Positions 10,801 through 20,919 of a DNA stretch of 64,000 bases are shown in pieces. Under the pieces are notes generated by a model. That model had not been told where the DNA came from. It did no database searches and was given only the letters and a program-made list of their open reading frames with translations. The first letter of the stretch is position 1; every line of letters starts with the position of its first letter. The stretch comes from Chaetomium olivaceum (lineage: Eukaryota > Ascomycota > Sordariomycetes > Sordariales > Chaetomiaceae): assembly GCA_039881045.1 (NCBI GenBank), contig JAYWVB010000079.1, forward strand, positions 48,111-112,110. The letters run 5' to 3'. The position numbers and the translations under genes are program-made.

Positions 10801-11705
10801 CAACCATAGAGAGCGGTATACCGAGCCGAGAAAGCTGTATCTGAATCGAAAACTGGTGGTTGCGCGCGTTGCAGCTTTCACTGTCACAAGTCCTCATAAT
10901 AGCTCCAAGAGGGGTGTAACGGAAGACCCAGAAGGTCTTGGTGGCGTGGCAGGAGCAATGGCAGTGCCTCACAGCGCAATAGGCCACGTTAGGTCTCTGA
11001 AGGACAGACGGCATGGCCATCTCAGCCGAGTGGCCCTGTTGGTCATCGGGGGGTGCCGTCGATTGTCTCGGCCTGAATGGCGGGAGTTTGGGCCATGAAT
11101 GCTGTTATCTTGTTGTCCAGTAACGCGCTATAGAGTTGAGTTGTCAATGATCGGATCACGGGCATCATATCTCGGCCGCCCCGCGTGGGTAGCATTATTC
11201 TGAGGAAACCTACAGCATGGCCCTGGTAGGTATTTGATGATATTAGCAACATTGCATCGATTCGTCAATTTAAACGTCCTAGGTACTTGCTTACAAAGTG
11301 ATATGCTGGTAAGCTATCCGTTCCAGTGCGTCCAGACTTTGGATTTCAGTGACCACCTACGGCTCCGCTCTTTCGTACCTGTAACCCCCAGAAAGATCCC
11401 TTGGCCATCATCTTCTCTAATCTGCGCTCTAGTCGTTTTAATCCATCGCAGATAGCGTTGTAATCCGCCAAGCAGCATTTCAGCAGAACCTCATAGTCAG
11501 TCGTTACAATGGTACTGGAGTGGATTTCTTGCTCCTCCACTCTGCTGAGGAAGAAGCCGAGAAACTCCAGATTGCGCTCGATCTTGTCGATGGTCTCAGG
11601 GAGTTCCTTGATTACCGCAAACCTGGCCTTTATTTTCTTGCTCGTGTCGACAATCTGGATTGACAAAGAGAGCAGCCCGGCAGCGAGCCCGATGATCTCG
11701 GCCAT
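7854..11705 (-). CDS. Ankyrin-repeat protein with a fungal STAND/Helo-like N-terminal domain; 3' half degraded
   Basis: Multi-exon minus-strand gene. Exon 1 (11379-11705) begins MAEIIGLAAGLLSLSIQIVD, the typical start of fungal N-terminal domains in NLR/STAND proteins. A phase-compatible acceptor lies at 11101/11102; the next exon runs to 10426 and carries a CHCSCH cluster and a second CDSESC cluster. Further exons are 10168-10383 and 10103 onward, the last opening with GGTQPLHQAVYQRDEML, an ankyrin repeat, followed by GQTPMHGAL, GLTPLMYAVALGYSQAASLL and KGRTCLHKLL. Below ~8930 the coding signal continues only in pieces: a coiled-coil stretch (ERKVEGLEAEMGELRQ), then after a one-base shift LALRMRESYDTLEATRARNA, and after an intron a conserved-looking ~130-residue end (stop at 7854). 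In-frame stops between 8760 and 8870 suggest decay or uncertain splicing. Such proteins are linked to non-self recognition; the role here is inferred. Confidence 0.65.
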
Positions 11706-12429
11706 TGTGACGCAGCGCTGAGGTGGAGGTGGAGATGTCGATGTGCGTCTTTGTTCCTCGAGGTTTAGGGACCTCTAATAAAAGATAATTACTGCTGGAA
11801 GAAGGCTCTCGGGGTTGTGGATGCCTAATAATCTGCCTACCTAACCAACCTGTGAAAGCCATCTCGGGGCTAACTCGATGCGGGGTTCCGCATCAACTGC
11901 CACCGGCAACACCACCGGCAGCACCAACTAGAGGAATTCTTTTTCTGCTCTTATTGAGCCGCTACAGCAAACCAAAAAAAAGTGCAAGCTTTGCAATGCT
12001 CTTTTCCAAAGTCTTTATACCTTCGCGCCAATCACCCGATTCCTGCGCAGAGTTGACGTTCACGGCGCCTCCCAGTAGGGCTTTGCCCATTTTCTGCACC
12101 TTCCACAGTGCCCGACACGGACACGGGCGCCGGATTCCAGACCATCCTCCACTCCATCTCCGAAGGCGCCCGTGGCTCCGTCATGTGTTATGCCCGGCCC
12201 GAGTTTGGTAGCGACAAGGATAAAAAGAAGGAGGGCAGTCATGGATCGCAGACGAAACCAACTCCGGTATCAGTGACTGCCATGTCCTCCTTGTCGGTTG
12301 CATCTTCAACCTGCGTTCTTCAAGCTGTCTCCAAGGCCTGCTGTTGTGGTTCGGACACATCGGTTGCCCATCGCAAATCGGGGCCATAACCAGCATTTGA
12401 CTTTCGCGTTCCTCCTCAGGCCGGGGTTC
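11706..12429. other. Intergenic stretch with no firm gene
   Basis: Upstream region of the ankyrin gene. A plus-strand open frame at ~12108-12389 reads TGAGFQTILHSISEGARGS and could be a gene remnant, but has no start codon and no recognised family. Confidence 0.35.
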
Positions 12430-12858
12430 TGTCACGAATATGCCAACAGGTGGGACCTCGGAGGCGCGGGACGCCCCGAACCAGTCATTCCAAGGGACCA
12501 ATCAAATGAGAATGAAGGATGCTCAGTGTGACCAGGGAAACGGGGAAAAACGGAAGACTGAGCACACTGAGCACAGGAAGACGCATAGCCAATCAGAACA
12601 CAGGAATACAGGGAAGTGACCAGTGTGATCAGTGACCTCAGAAAGGAAGAAACACTGAGCACACTGAGCACCCAGGAATTAGATAGTATATAGTCACTCG
12701 TTCTGGAGAGCTCTGGGAGTTCTCCAGTTAGCAATCACAACTACAGTTCGCTACAAGCTCGAGAGCCTACTGTTGAGACAAGTCTTTGTTGTGCACCTTT
12801 TGGCTGCACCGAACCTAGTACCTTTGCAAGACACCTTCAATCAGACTGAACCCTAACA
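12430..12858 (+). repeat. LTR-like repeat, possible solo LTR
   Basis: The interval begins TGTCACGAATATG and ends CTGAACCCTAACA, contains a TATA-like TAGTATATAG near 12685, and carries two blocks of the direct repeat ACTGAGCAC (12556-12576 and 12650-12671). This is the layout of a fungal LTR read on the plus strand. The flanking five bases (GGTTC and GGACG) do not match, so no target-site duplication supports the exact ends. Confidence 0.33.
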
Positions 12859-13269
12859 GGACGAGGTCCAGGAGAGGTTCGTCACAGGTTCGGGCTGGGT
12901 CTCCAAATCGAGCAGCACATGCTGGCGCAGGATCTTCTCATACCGGGCCGGTTTCGCGAGACCGTCGTCGCTCAACTTCCGCTTCCGATTCGGCGGCCGA
13001 GGCGGTTCATAGATGCAGCCCAGATTGCTTTCGCGACAACTGGCGCAGGCCGGCGTGGTCGTGTCGCACTTGAACAAGCATTTTCTACATGGCTGGCAGG
13101 CGTATGCCATCTTTGAGCGGGTTGAGCCTCCATTTGCGCGCGGGTTTGTACCTCTGCTGAACATGTTGAGACGATAATTTGATGTTAAACCTTGAGGTCC
13201 TTGTCTGTCATTTTGGGCAGTTACCGGTACCAAAGGTTGCTGACACAGGAAACACGAAGTCACCTGCAT
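12853..13269 (-). CDS. Truncated Zn(II)2Cys6 transcription-factor fragment
   Basis: A 138-residue open frame with a complete binuclear zinc cluster, spacing Cys-x2-Cys-x6-Cys-x6-Cys-x2-Cys-x6-Cys (ACQPCRKCLFKC...CASCRESNLGC), followed by a basic linker PPRPPNRKRKL. This is the DNA-binding domain of the Gal4 class. The dimerisation region and the long middle-homology domain of a full regulator are absent: the frame stops at TAG 12853-12855, exactly where the LTR-like repeat at 12430-12858 begins on this strand. A CWPC-like pair near the N-terminus (FLCQQPL) is not a finger. It is probably a remnant cut by repeat insertion, although a short regulator cannot be excluded. The true start may be the internal Met about 34 residues in. 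Confidence 0.55.
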   Translation of the reverse strand: MQVTSCFLCQQPLVPVTAQNDRQGPQGLTSNYRLNMFSRGTNPRANGGSTRSKMAYACQPCRKCLFKCDTTTPACASCRESNLGCIYEPPRPPNRKRKLSDDGLAKPARYEKILRQHVLLDLETQPEPVTNLSWTSSC

Positions 13270-14474
13270 GGTAGATAATTCCGGGTTATCTTATAGGGAT
13301 CTGAGGGTAAATCTCCCAAGTTGCAAGCGCTCAGTTTGTAATCGTCAATTGATTCAATCAAGTTCCAGTTTGATACACCTTTCGCGTTCCCGAGAGGCTA
13401 CAGTATCCCAACTTCCTATATGGAGCAGCATAATATCCCGTTCGCCCTCTGTCACACGTCCCGTCACTTGAGCACTGCCGCTGAAAATGCTAATATTGTT
13501 GCTCGGACCACGACCAGTGTCTCCGACAGTTGTCCGAGTCGAAGACTTGCTTGATAAGGGTTAGCCGAAGAACCAAGTCACAAACCAAGAGTGATTGCGT
13601 TGCCTTACGTAGTTCTAGTTGAGCTTTCTGGTTCTGCTTCCATCTCGGTTTCAGGGTAGGTTGGGCACTGCAGAATCCAGAAAGATGTCAAAGTTGAAAG
13701 GGACCAATGTTGCAAACTTGTAATAGCTTCCCTCGGAGGGTTTGATACCAGCTCTTTATCTTCATCCTGCGGCTACGCCCAGGTCACCAAACCTGTCAAA
13801 GGCCGGGCACGTCCTTGCGTAATCGGACCGTGACGTTGTCTTTTTCTTTTTGGGTAGGCGTGATCTTTCGGTCAGATTTCTGATTACACCGTAATGTTCA
13901 TTGTGGGGTCAGATTTCTGATTACAGCTTAATGTGATGGCTTCCATCATGTGCTAACGCCCCATTTCTGATTTCTTGATTTTGGAATATAGCGAGGTGCC
14001 GACCTTATCAGGTACCCAGGAGCACCAGAGTCAGCCGGGGATGTGGCACAACTTGATGTGTGTTTCGTGAGTGAATGCAGCAGCCAGAAACCGAAACGCA
14101 TCCCTCACGCCCCAAGCCCACGGCGGTTTGATGATTGGCTCACGCCAATGCCCCTCCCGCTGCAGCTTTCAGAAATCGGAAACTGACAACCAATGGCTGA
14201 GGGACGGTGTGCCTTCAGCCTCAGCCTGCATCATGCGCAGCAATGGCGCAGCGGATCTGGGCGAATGCAGTGTCCATGGTCGCAAAGTCATGGCCCATGG
14301 CTGCAGTGGCGTCGCGGGTATATCATGCGTTACCACCAGTGCCATTCGTCAACCCCCTTACGGAACGCCATCTTCAATTGTCCCCTCGGTCGTGCCATCC
14401 TTCCATCCCGCCAGCACCCTCCACTCTACTCTCTACTCTATCTCACCCGTCTCACCTCTTACCCCCTTATACCG
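13270..14474. other. Gene-poor stretch
   Basis: No supported coding region. The phrase TCAGATTTCTGATTACA occurs twice (13873-13889, 13910-13926), and a shorter form follows near 13962, so a small local repeat is present. The last part is the promoter and pyrimidine-rich leader of the C2H2 gene starting at 14475. Confidence 0.4.
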
Positions 14475-17160
14475 ATGGATTCGTCGGGAACATCATCATT
14501 CTGGGCATCAGTTCAGCGCTACATATCTAACAACCCGCAACCCCCGAGTGCTACCAGCACAACACGTGTGTGCAGCCACCCTAAATGCTGCCTCACCTGG
14601 AGTAACCATGACGACTTTTCCTATTATCCGCTTGGCTCTGAGCGGAGATTTCCGAAGCATTGTAGACCGGTAAGATGAGCGCGTAGAGGTTAAAGACGGT
14701 GCTGGAGCTTGCTGGAGACGGACTAAATTTGCTTTTAGCTCGGAACGTTGCTCCGCCATCTCGCAAAGGAGAAGAATTCGACTGACACTTGGTGTCAATC
14801 CCACCTAAGAAACGTTTGCGACATCCTGGCGCTTGCCATTTTTGACGATGAACCAGAAGTTTTCCGCTATTGCATTCGCTTCAGAGGTCCATATGGGGGC
14901 TGGGATCTGTTGACCGAATGGCTATTCAGATTTCTAGAGTGCACTTCCACCGATGTGATGACCAACTTCCTCACCATCCTCTGCGAGGAAGGGGTTTTCA
15001 CCGTCGAGATGATAGAATTCGCACTCAAACACGATCTTGGCCAGGTTTTCGACTTGATCTCGCAACAGTACCCGGGCATCACCAGCCAGCACTACCTTCT
15101 CCGGGCCATCGCACTTGAACAAAAGGACGTCGTGTGCAATCTTCTCAGTCAGGGGGTCTGGCATAGTCGTGCCATCGGTACCGCCGCCAAGACTAAAAAC
15201 GAATCCATCTGCTCGCTCTTGGCTGAATTCCTACGCCAGGTCGGTTTTGAGGACGTACCCCATTATCTCAGGATGCATCCTGAGCACCAGCAGATCAACC
15301 CCGATAATGAGATGGGGTATTTGCAGGCCTTCCACTACACGTGGTGGCTATTTGCCACAACGGCGCCGTTAGCCCAGATCCGTTTCAGCTCATCTGACGC
15401 GAGCTCATCTTATGGGAGCTCAATATGGGATGATACATTGCCTCCCTCGCTACTTCCCACTGCCGAGACATCTGTGCGACCCCGGTTGGATCCCGCCCTC
15501 GGTTCCTCGTCCCGGCGGATGATGGGACTGGGGATCGGTTTAACATTGAGGACTCTCTGCTCTGGGTTAGCGGGCTTTGTCGGTGAGAGTCCCGACGACC
15601 CCACGACGCTTGCTCTTCAGACTCTGTGCCGGTATCGGCTTGTGTGGAGGGATGGGATACGTTCCATCCGCCGCCTGATCAACGGCGCGCCACCGTCGAC
15701 GGCATATGAGATGTTGACGTTGCTGATGTCAACCTACGCAACGGCTGGGGCCGGCTGTAGTCCGACGCAATCAGTCTTTAATAGAGTCGAGTGAGGTGCC
15801 CTATCATACCTTTCGGTAACAGTATGACTGACAACCGCTGCAGGTTCGTCCGAGACTTGGCCCGCTGGAGATACTTTCTGTCTCCCGACCAACAGCAAGT
15901 CTTCGATATTGCGACATCGGTTTTGTGGCAGTTTGATCCGAGCCAATGCGAATCCTCAACGTTGGTCCAACCAAACGAACTGCTGCTTTCCTTCCACAAG
16001 ACTTTGTCCGACAGTACATACCGACAATTTCGAAGGCGAGTCCGAGGCCCGAGAATAAAGACGTGCCTTACCAAGGAGAAGAGTTACACGCTCTTTTCGA
16101 AGAGTCCAACGGCTACAGAGGGGCCCCATCGGTCGAGGAGAGGGGGGGTCTTTCGGTAGTGGTAGTGGTGAGCTACCACCTTTGGAATTTCTGGACCCTC
16201 CTTGCTCTAATGAGTCCTGCACGATCTTAGAGCAGGGGTTGGACGTCCTCGCTTCTTTGGATATTCTCCAAGACATTTCCATGGACTCAGAACCCGACGG
16301 GAGTTCCCCACCGGGGATGTTTGTTGCTGTCATCCCTGTCGATGACCAAACCGATGAAGGAGAACATGAAAATACTTCCACGGAACCAGGAGACACATCG
16401 TCTGCGCTAGCCGTTCTTTTGTTAGCATCCGTGGCCATCGGCCTGGCCATTTTGGCTCTTCTAGGTACGCAGTTTTGCTTCCCCTCAGCATATCGGTAAA
16501 GTACCGCCTCAACTAACCAATTTTACCTGGTAGGCTGTCGTCACGGCATCGACAGCTATGAGTTTAGCTCCATCATCTCGACATATTTGACTTTGGCGGG
16601 TCCTTTGGCAAAGAGCTACTTTCTCTTCCAGGCCTTCTTCTCTCTGGTTTTCTAGGAACAGGAAATGTTGACGCTGCGCACCCCCGTGCGCCATCGCCTC
16701 AAGCCCAATGTTCATCCCCCGGAAGGAACAGCGAGTTTCACGATGCTGGCGTCAACAGATTCCATTCCGATCCAAATACTCTAGGAACCCCGCATGCGAG
16801 CTTCCACGGCATCTCATCGTCTTTGACGCCATCCGTCGAAACACGGTACGTTGTTCCATCCCTGTATTTTGCGTCTCTAACCAATCGTAAACCAATCGTA
16901 CTAGCCCCAGAGAACATCAAAACAGCCTTTCCTCAACATCTCCTGCGCATCCGCCACCAGACTCCCGTCTCTCCTGCCCCGACTGTTCCAAAAGGTTCAG
17001 TACATTCAGCGCCAGAAACCAGCACCTCAAGACCGGTTGCCGGAAACGCAAGGGCGAACGATTCGAGTGTGGCATTCCGAACTGTGGACGGTCATTTAGC
17101 ACCACTTTCAACCGGAAGATGCATGAGTTGAATACCTGTCGCTGGAGGGGTGTTGTGTAA
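14475..17160 (+). CDS. C2H2 zinc-finger protein with a long helical N-terminal region
   Basis: Exon 1, 14475-14669 (start MDSSGTSSFW); exon 2, 14739-15790; exon 3 from 15844; last exon 16905-17160. Introns of 69 and 53 bases and a 59-base last intron (16846-16904) are in phase. The first ~400 residues are helical, with CSHPKCC early on and repeated leucine-rich helices, but no named domain. In exon 3 the frame breaks at a run of seven G (~16141-16147); with one G fewer it continues as FGSGSGELPPLEFLD through a Ser/Asp-rich region. The exon near 16480-16550 is unresolved. The C-terminus holds two C2H2 fingers: CPDCSKRF...HLKTGC and CGIPNCGRSF...MHELNTC, suggesting a nuclear DNA-binding protein. 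The zinc fingers and first exons are firm; the middle is uncertain. Confidence 0.65.
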
Positions 17161-18274
17161 CCTGGTGTTGATGGCTTTCTTCTATAAATGTGTTGTGTGT
17201 TTCATGTCCTCTAGCAATCTCTACCTATCATCGTTTGTTTCCATGGGCTTCAATAGAGGAGTATCGTGTATTTGTTTTGGCTCCTCTACGCCCTGCCCAA
17301 AAGACCGCCCTGCCCGAAGTATCGGCCTTGTAAACTTACTCCCAGCGGATGGTATTCTTGAGATCACTGACTCTCTGCTATAACCCTTACTCATATGGGT
17401 TGCATTACCCTCGGATTTGGGGTGGACGCGGGAGCTTTCGTTCCGGGACAGCGGTGTAAACTGGGTCTTTTACCTAGGTAGAGTTAGCTTTTGTTAGTTT
17501 CTGTAACATGCTTCGAACAAGATGCTTGTTGGTAACGGTTAGACCCGGGACGAGGTGGCCTTACCTAGATCACCGCTTTTGCAGTGAGCAGCAAAGATCT
17601 TGCCCTCGTTCAACTTGTACCTGCCGTTGCACGAGTTGCTGAGATTACCCTTCGGATAGTCAAAGTTAGCTGGCAGCAGCTAGTGGTGCCTTAAAGATAT
17701 TGATCGAGGACTCGATGGACAACCCGATAAGCTCGCCGTGGACAAATTTCCGTGCTCTTTGCCCCAGTGTCCAGGAACGAGTTGCTGAATCTGATCCTGG
17801 GGGGAGTTTAATTAGGAAGCCAAGAAGATAACAAACAACGATTAGGGACGAGTGCGCAGTTGACCCAACCACAAGGCGATTTCTTGTTTTTGTTTCCCAT
17901 TTCCATCATATATTGTTATTGTATCATGCTTACCAGGTCGCTTTTATTTTTCTTTTCCATCTTCTCTCTTCTATTTTTCTTTTTATTTTTACTTTTTTCA
18001 ATTCTTTTCTTTTCTTCATTCTGTCTATTCCTTTTCTACTCTCACTCATGCAAAGTCGGTGAATTGGAGACAAAAAGTGGGTCTGGCTGTTGCTGCCTGG
18101 ACTGCCTGGACTTGCCAACGGGTAGCTGCAAACACTTGGGTTTGCTGAGTGGCTGGCAAACGGGGGTGTTGTTCAGTTATTAAGTGAGAAACATTCCATG
18201 CCCAACCTGCTTTCCTGTCTTCACCACACTCCCCATATCTCTTTCTCTTTTTTACCTTCACATGCATCCGTGTT
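17161..18274. other. Intergenic stretch with a long pyrimidine tract
   Basis: No supported gene. It contains the palindrome TACCTAGGTA at 17471-17480 and, near the F-box gene, an unusually long T/C tract described separately. Confidence 0.45.
17936..18046 (+). repeat. T/C-rich low-complexity tract upstream of the F-box gene
   Basis: About 110 bases almost entirely T and C on the plus strand, ending ~230 bases before the ATG at 18275. Pyrimidine tracts are frequent in fungal core promoters and leaders, so it probably marks the transcription start region. Confidence 0.55.
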
Positions 18275-20137
18275 ATGGACTCTATTCAGACCACCACGAC
18301 AGAAATCGAGGTGACCGACATCGAAGACGCCGAGTCCGGCAAAATGACGCTTCCCTCCGCCAACTTGGATACACTCCCCTTTGACATCCAGAGGTTGATT
18401 GTCTGGGATGAGGTGCTCTCACAAGACGACGTCGCATCCCTCCGACTTACCTGCCGTGGGCTTGGTTTATCTACCTCCAGTCGTCTATTTTACCGCATCG
18501 GCATCTCCAAACTCAACGTCGACCGTCAAAGCTTCCTGTCCATCTGTCACGACCCAAATTTGGCCAAACATGTTCACGAAGTTGAGTGGTTGGAGCTGTC
18601 CTGGGATCTCGGGTATTTCGAGCGTCTCGGCGCCGTCTTTTCGTGGGGGGAGAATGAAGACGATGAGGACCTTGTCGGCCTCTCCGGTTACTTTCATGGT
18701 CAAGCCAAGGAAGCATTCTGGTTGCCCAGCATTCCTGTCGGTGACAACCCTGTATACGATTCATCCCGGCGGGAACGCGAGGAATCTATCGAGGACTTCA
18801 GAGAAACCTTCATGGACGCGGTTGATCAGCTTCCCAATCTCCATACCTTCATTTCACGCCCCATGGATTCAGAGCGGACGATAAACCCGGGCTCCGACTA
18901 TCCCATGGCGACAAGCCTCCTCCAGACATTCCAGGATATGTCTTGCTCCCACACCAACTGCGAGTCAAACGATGGACTATTCTTGTTCATCTTCCCTACC
19001 ATGGCCCGGCCCACTTCGGCCGTCCACCGTCTGCGATGGGCCGACGAATTTCCCGGCTACAGCTTCTTTCGCCCGATCCCGCCTTCAGCTTTCGAGGGGC
19101 TAGAGTCTCTGGACTTGTGCTGGACGCCCATCAATCTCAGGGCTAGCAAGGTCGAGAACTCTTCCCTCACGGCCGCCTGCGCTGCCGCTGCACCGACGCT
19201 TCGTCACCTCAGCCTCTGCCTTGATCACGGCAGTCCCGATGATTCCCCAGGCTTCGTCGAGGAAAGGATCCTGGGGCCTGATCTCGCGGCATCGGCCATG
19301 GGCGCCCTCCAGTCGCTGAAACTCGTCTCGATGAACCTGGACGGGCCGGATGTGCTCGTCGACATCATGGCGGCCAACGCCACCTCGCTCCGTCATGTCC
19401 ACCTCGAAAACGCTGATGCCCGAACCGACATCATTCCTCGCATGGCCAAGGTTCCAGGCCTTCGACTCAGCACATTCCGGGTTGTTAACGACTACCCGAC
19501 AGACACACCCCAACCCATCTGCGCCCACGCCCTCCTACGGCACATCAACCGCGACCCTTGCGACCCGGCGCACGCGGACTGCGACTACGCCATGCACGAC
19601 ACGGTAGAGTTGGGGCGCGAGCAGCCACCCCTATTTGTCACGACAGAGGACTGCGAAGGCGCGTTCGGTGCCGCGAGCGAGGCTGATTCGGCGGCTTCGG
19701 GGGCTAGCTTCGGCGAGCGGCTGAGCTCGACCAACAAGAAGCTCCGCGTGAGCAACGCAAAATGGGCTTGGGCGCGGTTCTACAACGAGAGCAGCCTGGG
19801 CCGCGTCTACGCGTTCCAGGTCCCCAGTGACGATCCCAGAGGCCACCCGACAGAGTTGTGGAAGCTGACGTCGCGGAATGGGGAGGTCGGCTACGGCGAT
19901 GACCCGTTCGAGTGGTTTGAGGAATGGGACACGAGTGCGGGGGATATCGAGGAACCGACGCCTTACTGCCGGGAATTGCGGCAGTTTTTCCAGAAAAGTG
20001 AGGTTAGGTACGTGAAGATCGGCAATTGGTTGGGACAGGGCCACCCGCTCTTGGAACAGATCGTGAATGTCGGTCCTCCAGAGGGTGCTATTGCCTATGA
20101 CGTTGATGAAGAAGACCCTCGACCCAATGAGTATTAG
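18275..20137 (+). CDS. F-box-like protein, single exon, 620 residues
   Basis: Uninterrupted 620-codon frame from ATG 18275. After a short acidic N-terminus, residues ~30-75 read LDTLPFDIQRLIVWDEVLSQ followed by SLRLTCRGLGLSTSSRLFYR, the LP...L...RLxCR pattern of an F-box. The rest has leucine-spaced segments (SLDLCW, LRHLSLCLDH, ALQSLKLVSMNLD, LRHVHLENADA), suggesting degenerate leucine-rich repeats, as in many fungal F-box/LRR proteins that select substrates for SCF ubiquitin ligases. No membrane segment or signal peptide is seen. The tail is acidic. It is one of the few long genes here without a frame break. The substrate is unknown, and the F-box match is by eye. Confidence 0.7.
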   Translation: MDSIQTTTTEIEVTDIEDAESGKMTLPSANLDTLPFDIQRLIVWDEVLSQDDVASLRLTCRGLGLSTSSRLFYRIGISKLNVDRQSFLSICHDPNLAKHVHEVEWLELSWDLGYFERLGAVFSWGENEDDEDLVGLSGYFHGQAKEAFWLPSIPVGDNPVYDSSRREREESIEDFRETFMDAVDQLPNLHTFISRPMDSERTINPGSDYPMATSLLQTFQDMSCSHTNCESNDGLFLFIFPTMARPTSAVHRLRWADEFPGYSFFRPIPPSAFEGLESLDLCWTPINLRASKVENSSLTAACAAAAPTLRHLSLCLDHGSPDDSPGFVEERILGPDLAASAMGALQSLKLVSMNLDGPDVLVDIMAANATSLRHVHLENADARTDIIPRMAKVPGLRLSTFRVVNDYPTDTPQPICAHALLRHINRDPCDPAHADCDYAMHDTVELGREQPPLFVTTEDCEGAFGAASEADSAASGASFGERLSSTNKKLRVSNAKWAWARFYNESSLGRVYAFQVPSDDPRGHPTELWKLTSRNGEVGYGDDPFEWFEEWDTSAGDIEEPTPYCRELRQFFQKSEVRYVKIGNWLGQGHPLLEQIVNVGPPEGAIAYDVDEEDPRPNEY

Positions 20138-20637
20138 GCGAAGATATGGTGAAATTGAAGTCTTTTGTTACTAAGGACTGAAAGGATATGATGCAGTCAG
20201 TCAAGGTGAGGTCTGTGGCATGTTTGTTTCAATTTGCCGGCCTCAGTGTCAAAAACGCGACAGAGGCATCTTGCTACTTTGTATATGCGGCCGTATTCGA
20301 TCCGCTGTTCCGCCATGGATGGAGAGCCGTGCTAGTTTGGGCTCCGCGTGAGCCTGAGGCGAATCTTCCCACCCCAAAACCGAGAGGACGGTAGGATTCG
20401 GGGTAACCTTGCTAACAACGGTTGGTGTTGACCTTAGTACGCCGGCTACGTTTGTCCCAGATTAACCTTTCTTTCTTTCTTTTGTCTTCCCCTTGACGAG
20501 GGGGCCTGGTTGGAAGGAGTTCCAAGTCGCTTTGTGATTTGCGACGGGCGGTATCGTTCACCGGGAAACAGGGAAAGGGAAGGGGGGGTAATGCACACGA
20601 CTCTTCCCATTTCAGTCAAGGTCATAGGATAACTAGG
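20138..20637. other. Intergenic stretch before the first pogo element
   Basis: 3' flank of the F-box gene. No supported coding region. Confidence 0.5.
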
Positions 20638-20639
20638 TA

Positions 20640-20687
20640 ACGTACTTGCATAACGAGTGGCCCACCATAACGAGTGGGCCACTTTTC
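20640..20687 (+). repeat. Left terminal inverted repeat of the first pogo element
   Basis: 48 bases starting ACGTACTTGCATAACGAG. It contains the word ATAACGAGTGG(C/G)CCAC twice in tandem, a likely double transposase-binding site. Confidence 0.92.
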
Positions 20688-20919
20688 CCGGACCTCAACC
20701 ACCTCGTGTAAGTCAATTCAGCCACAACAACTCAAATCAATTGAAACTACTCGGTATCACCATCTTCAGATGTCTCGCAAACTACTTGACATGTTCGTGC
20801 ATTGTGGCCGGGCTTCTTGCAGTTGCTGCAGAGCCGAATGCGTGGCCCACCCACTGTTATACAACCACTACTCCCAGACGTTTCCTCGCAGTCCTTATCA
20901 CCAAGTCCCCGATCAGCCA

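Noticed and set aside
12559..12671. ACTGAGCAC blocks considered as a CRISPR-like or minisatellite array
   Set aside because: Only two separated blocks of two to three units, unequal spacing, in a eukaryotic LTR-like context.
17880..18183. Hydrophobic plus-strand frame before the F-box gene
   Set aside because: It arises from the T/C-rich tract, which encodes Phe/Leu/Ser in any frame; not a membrane protein.
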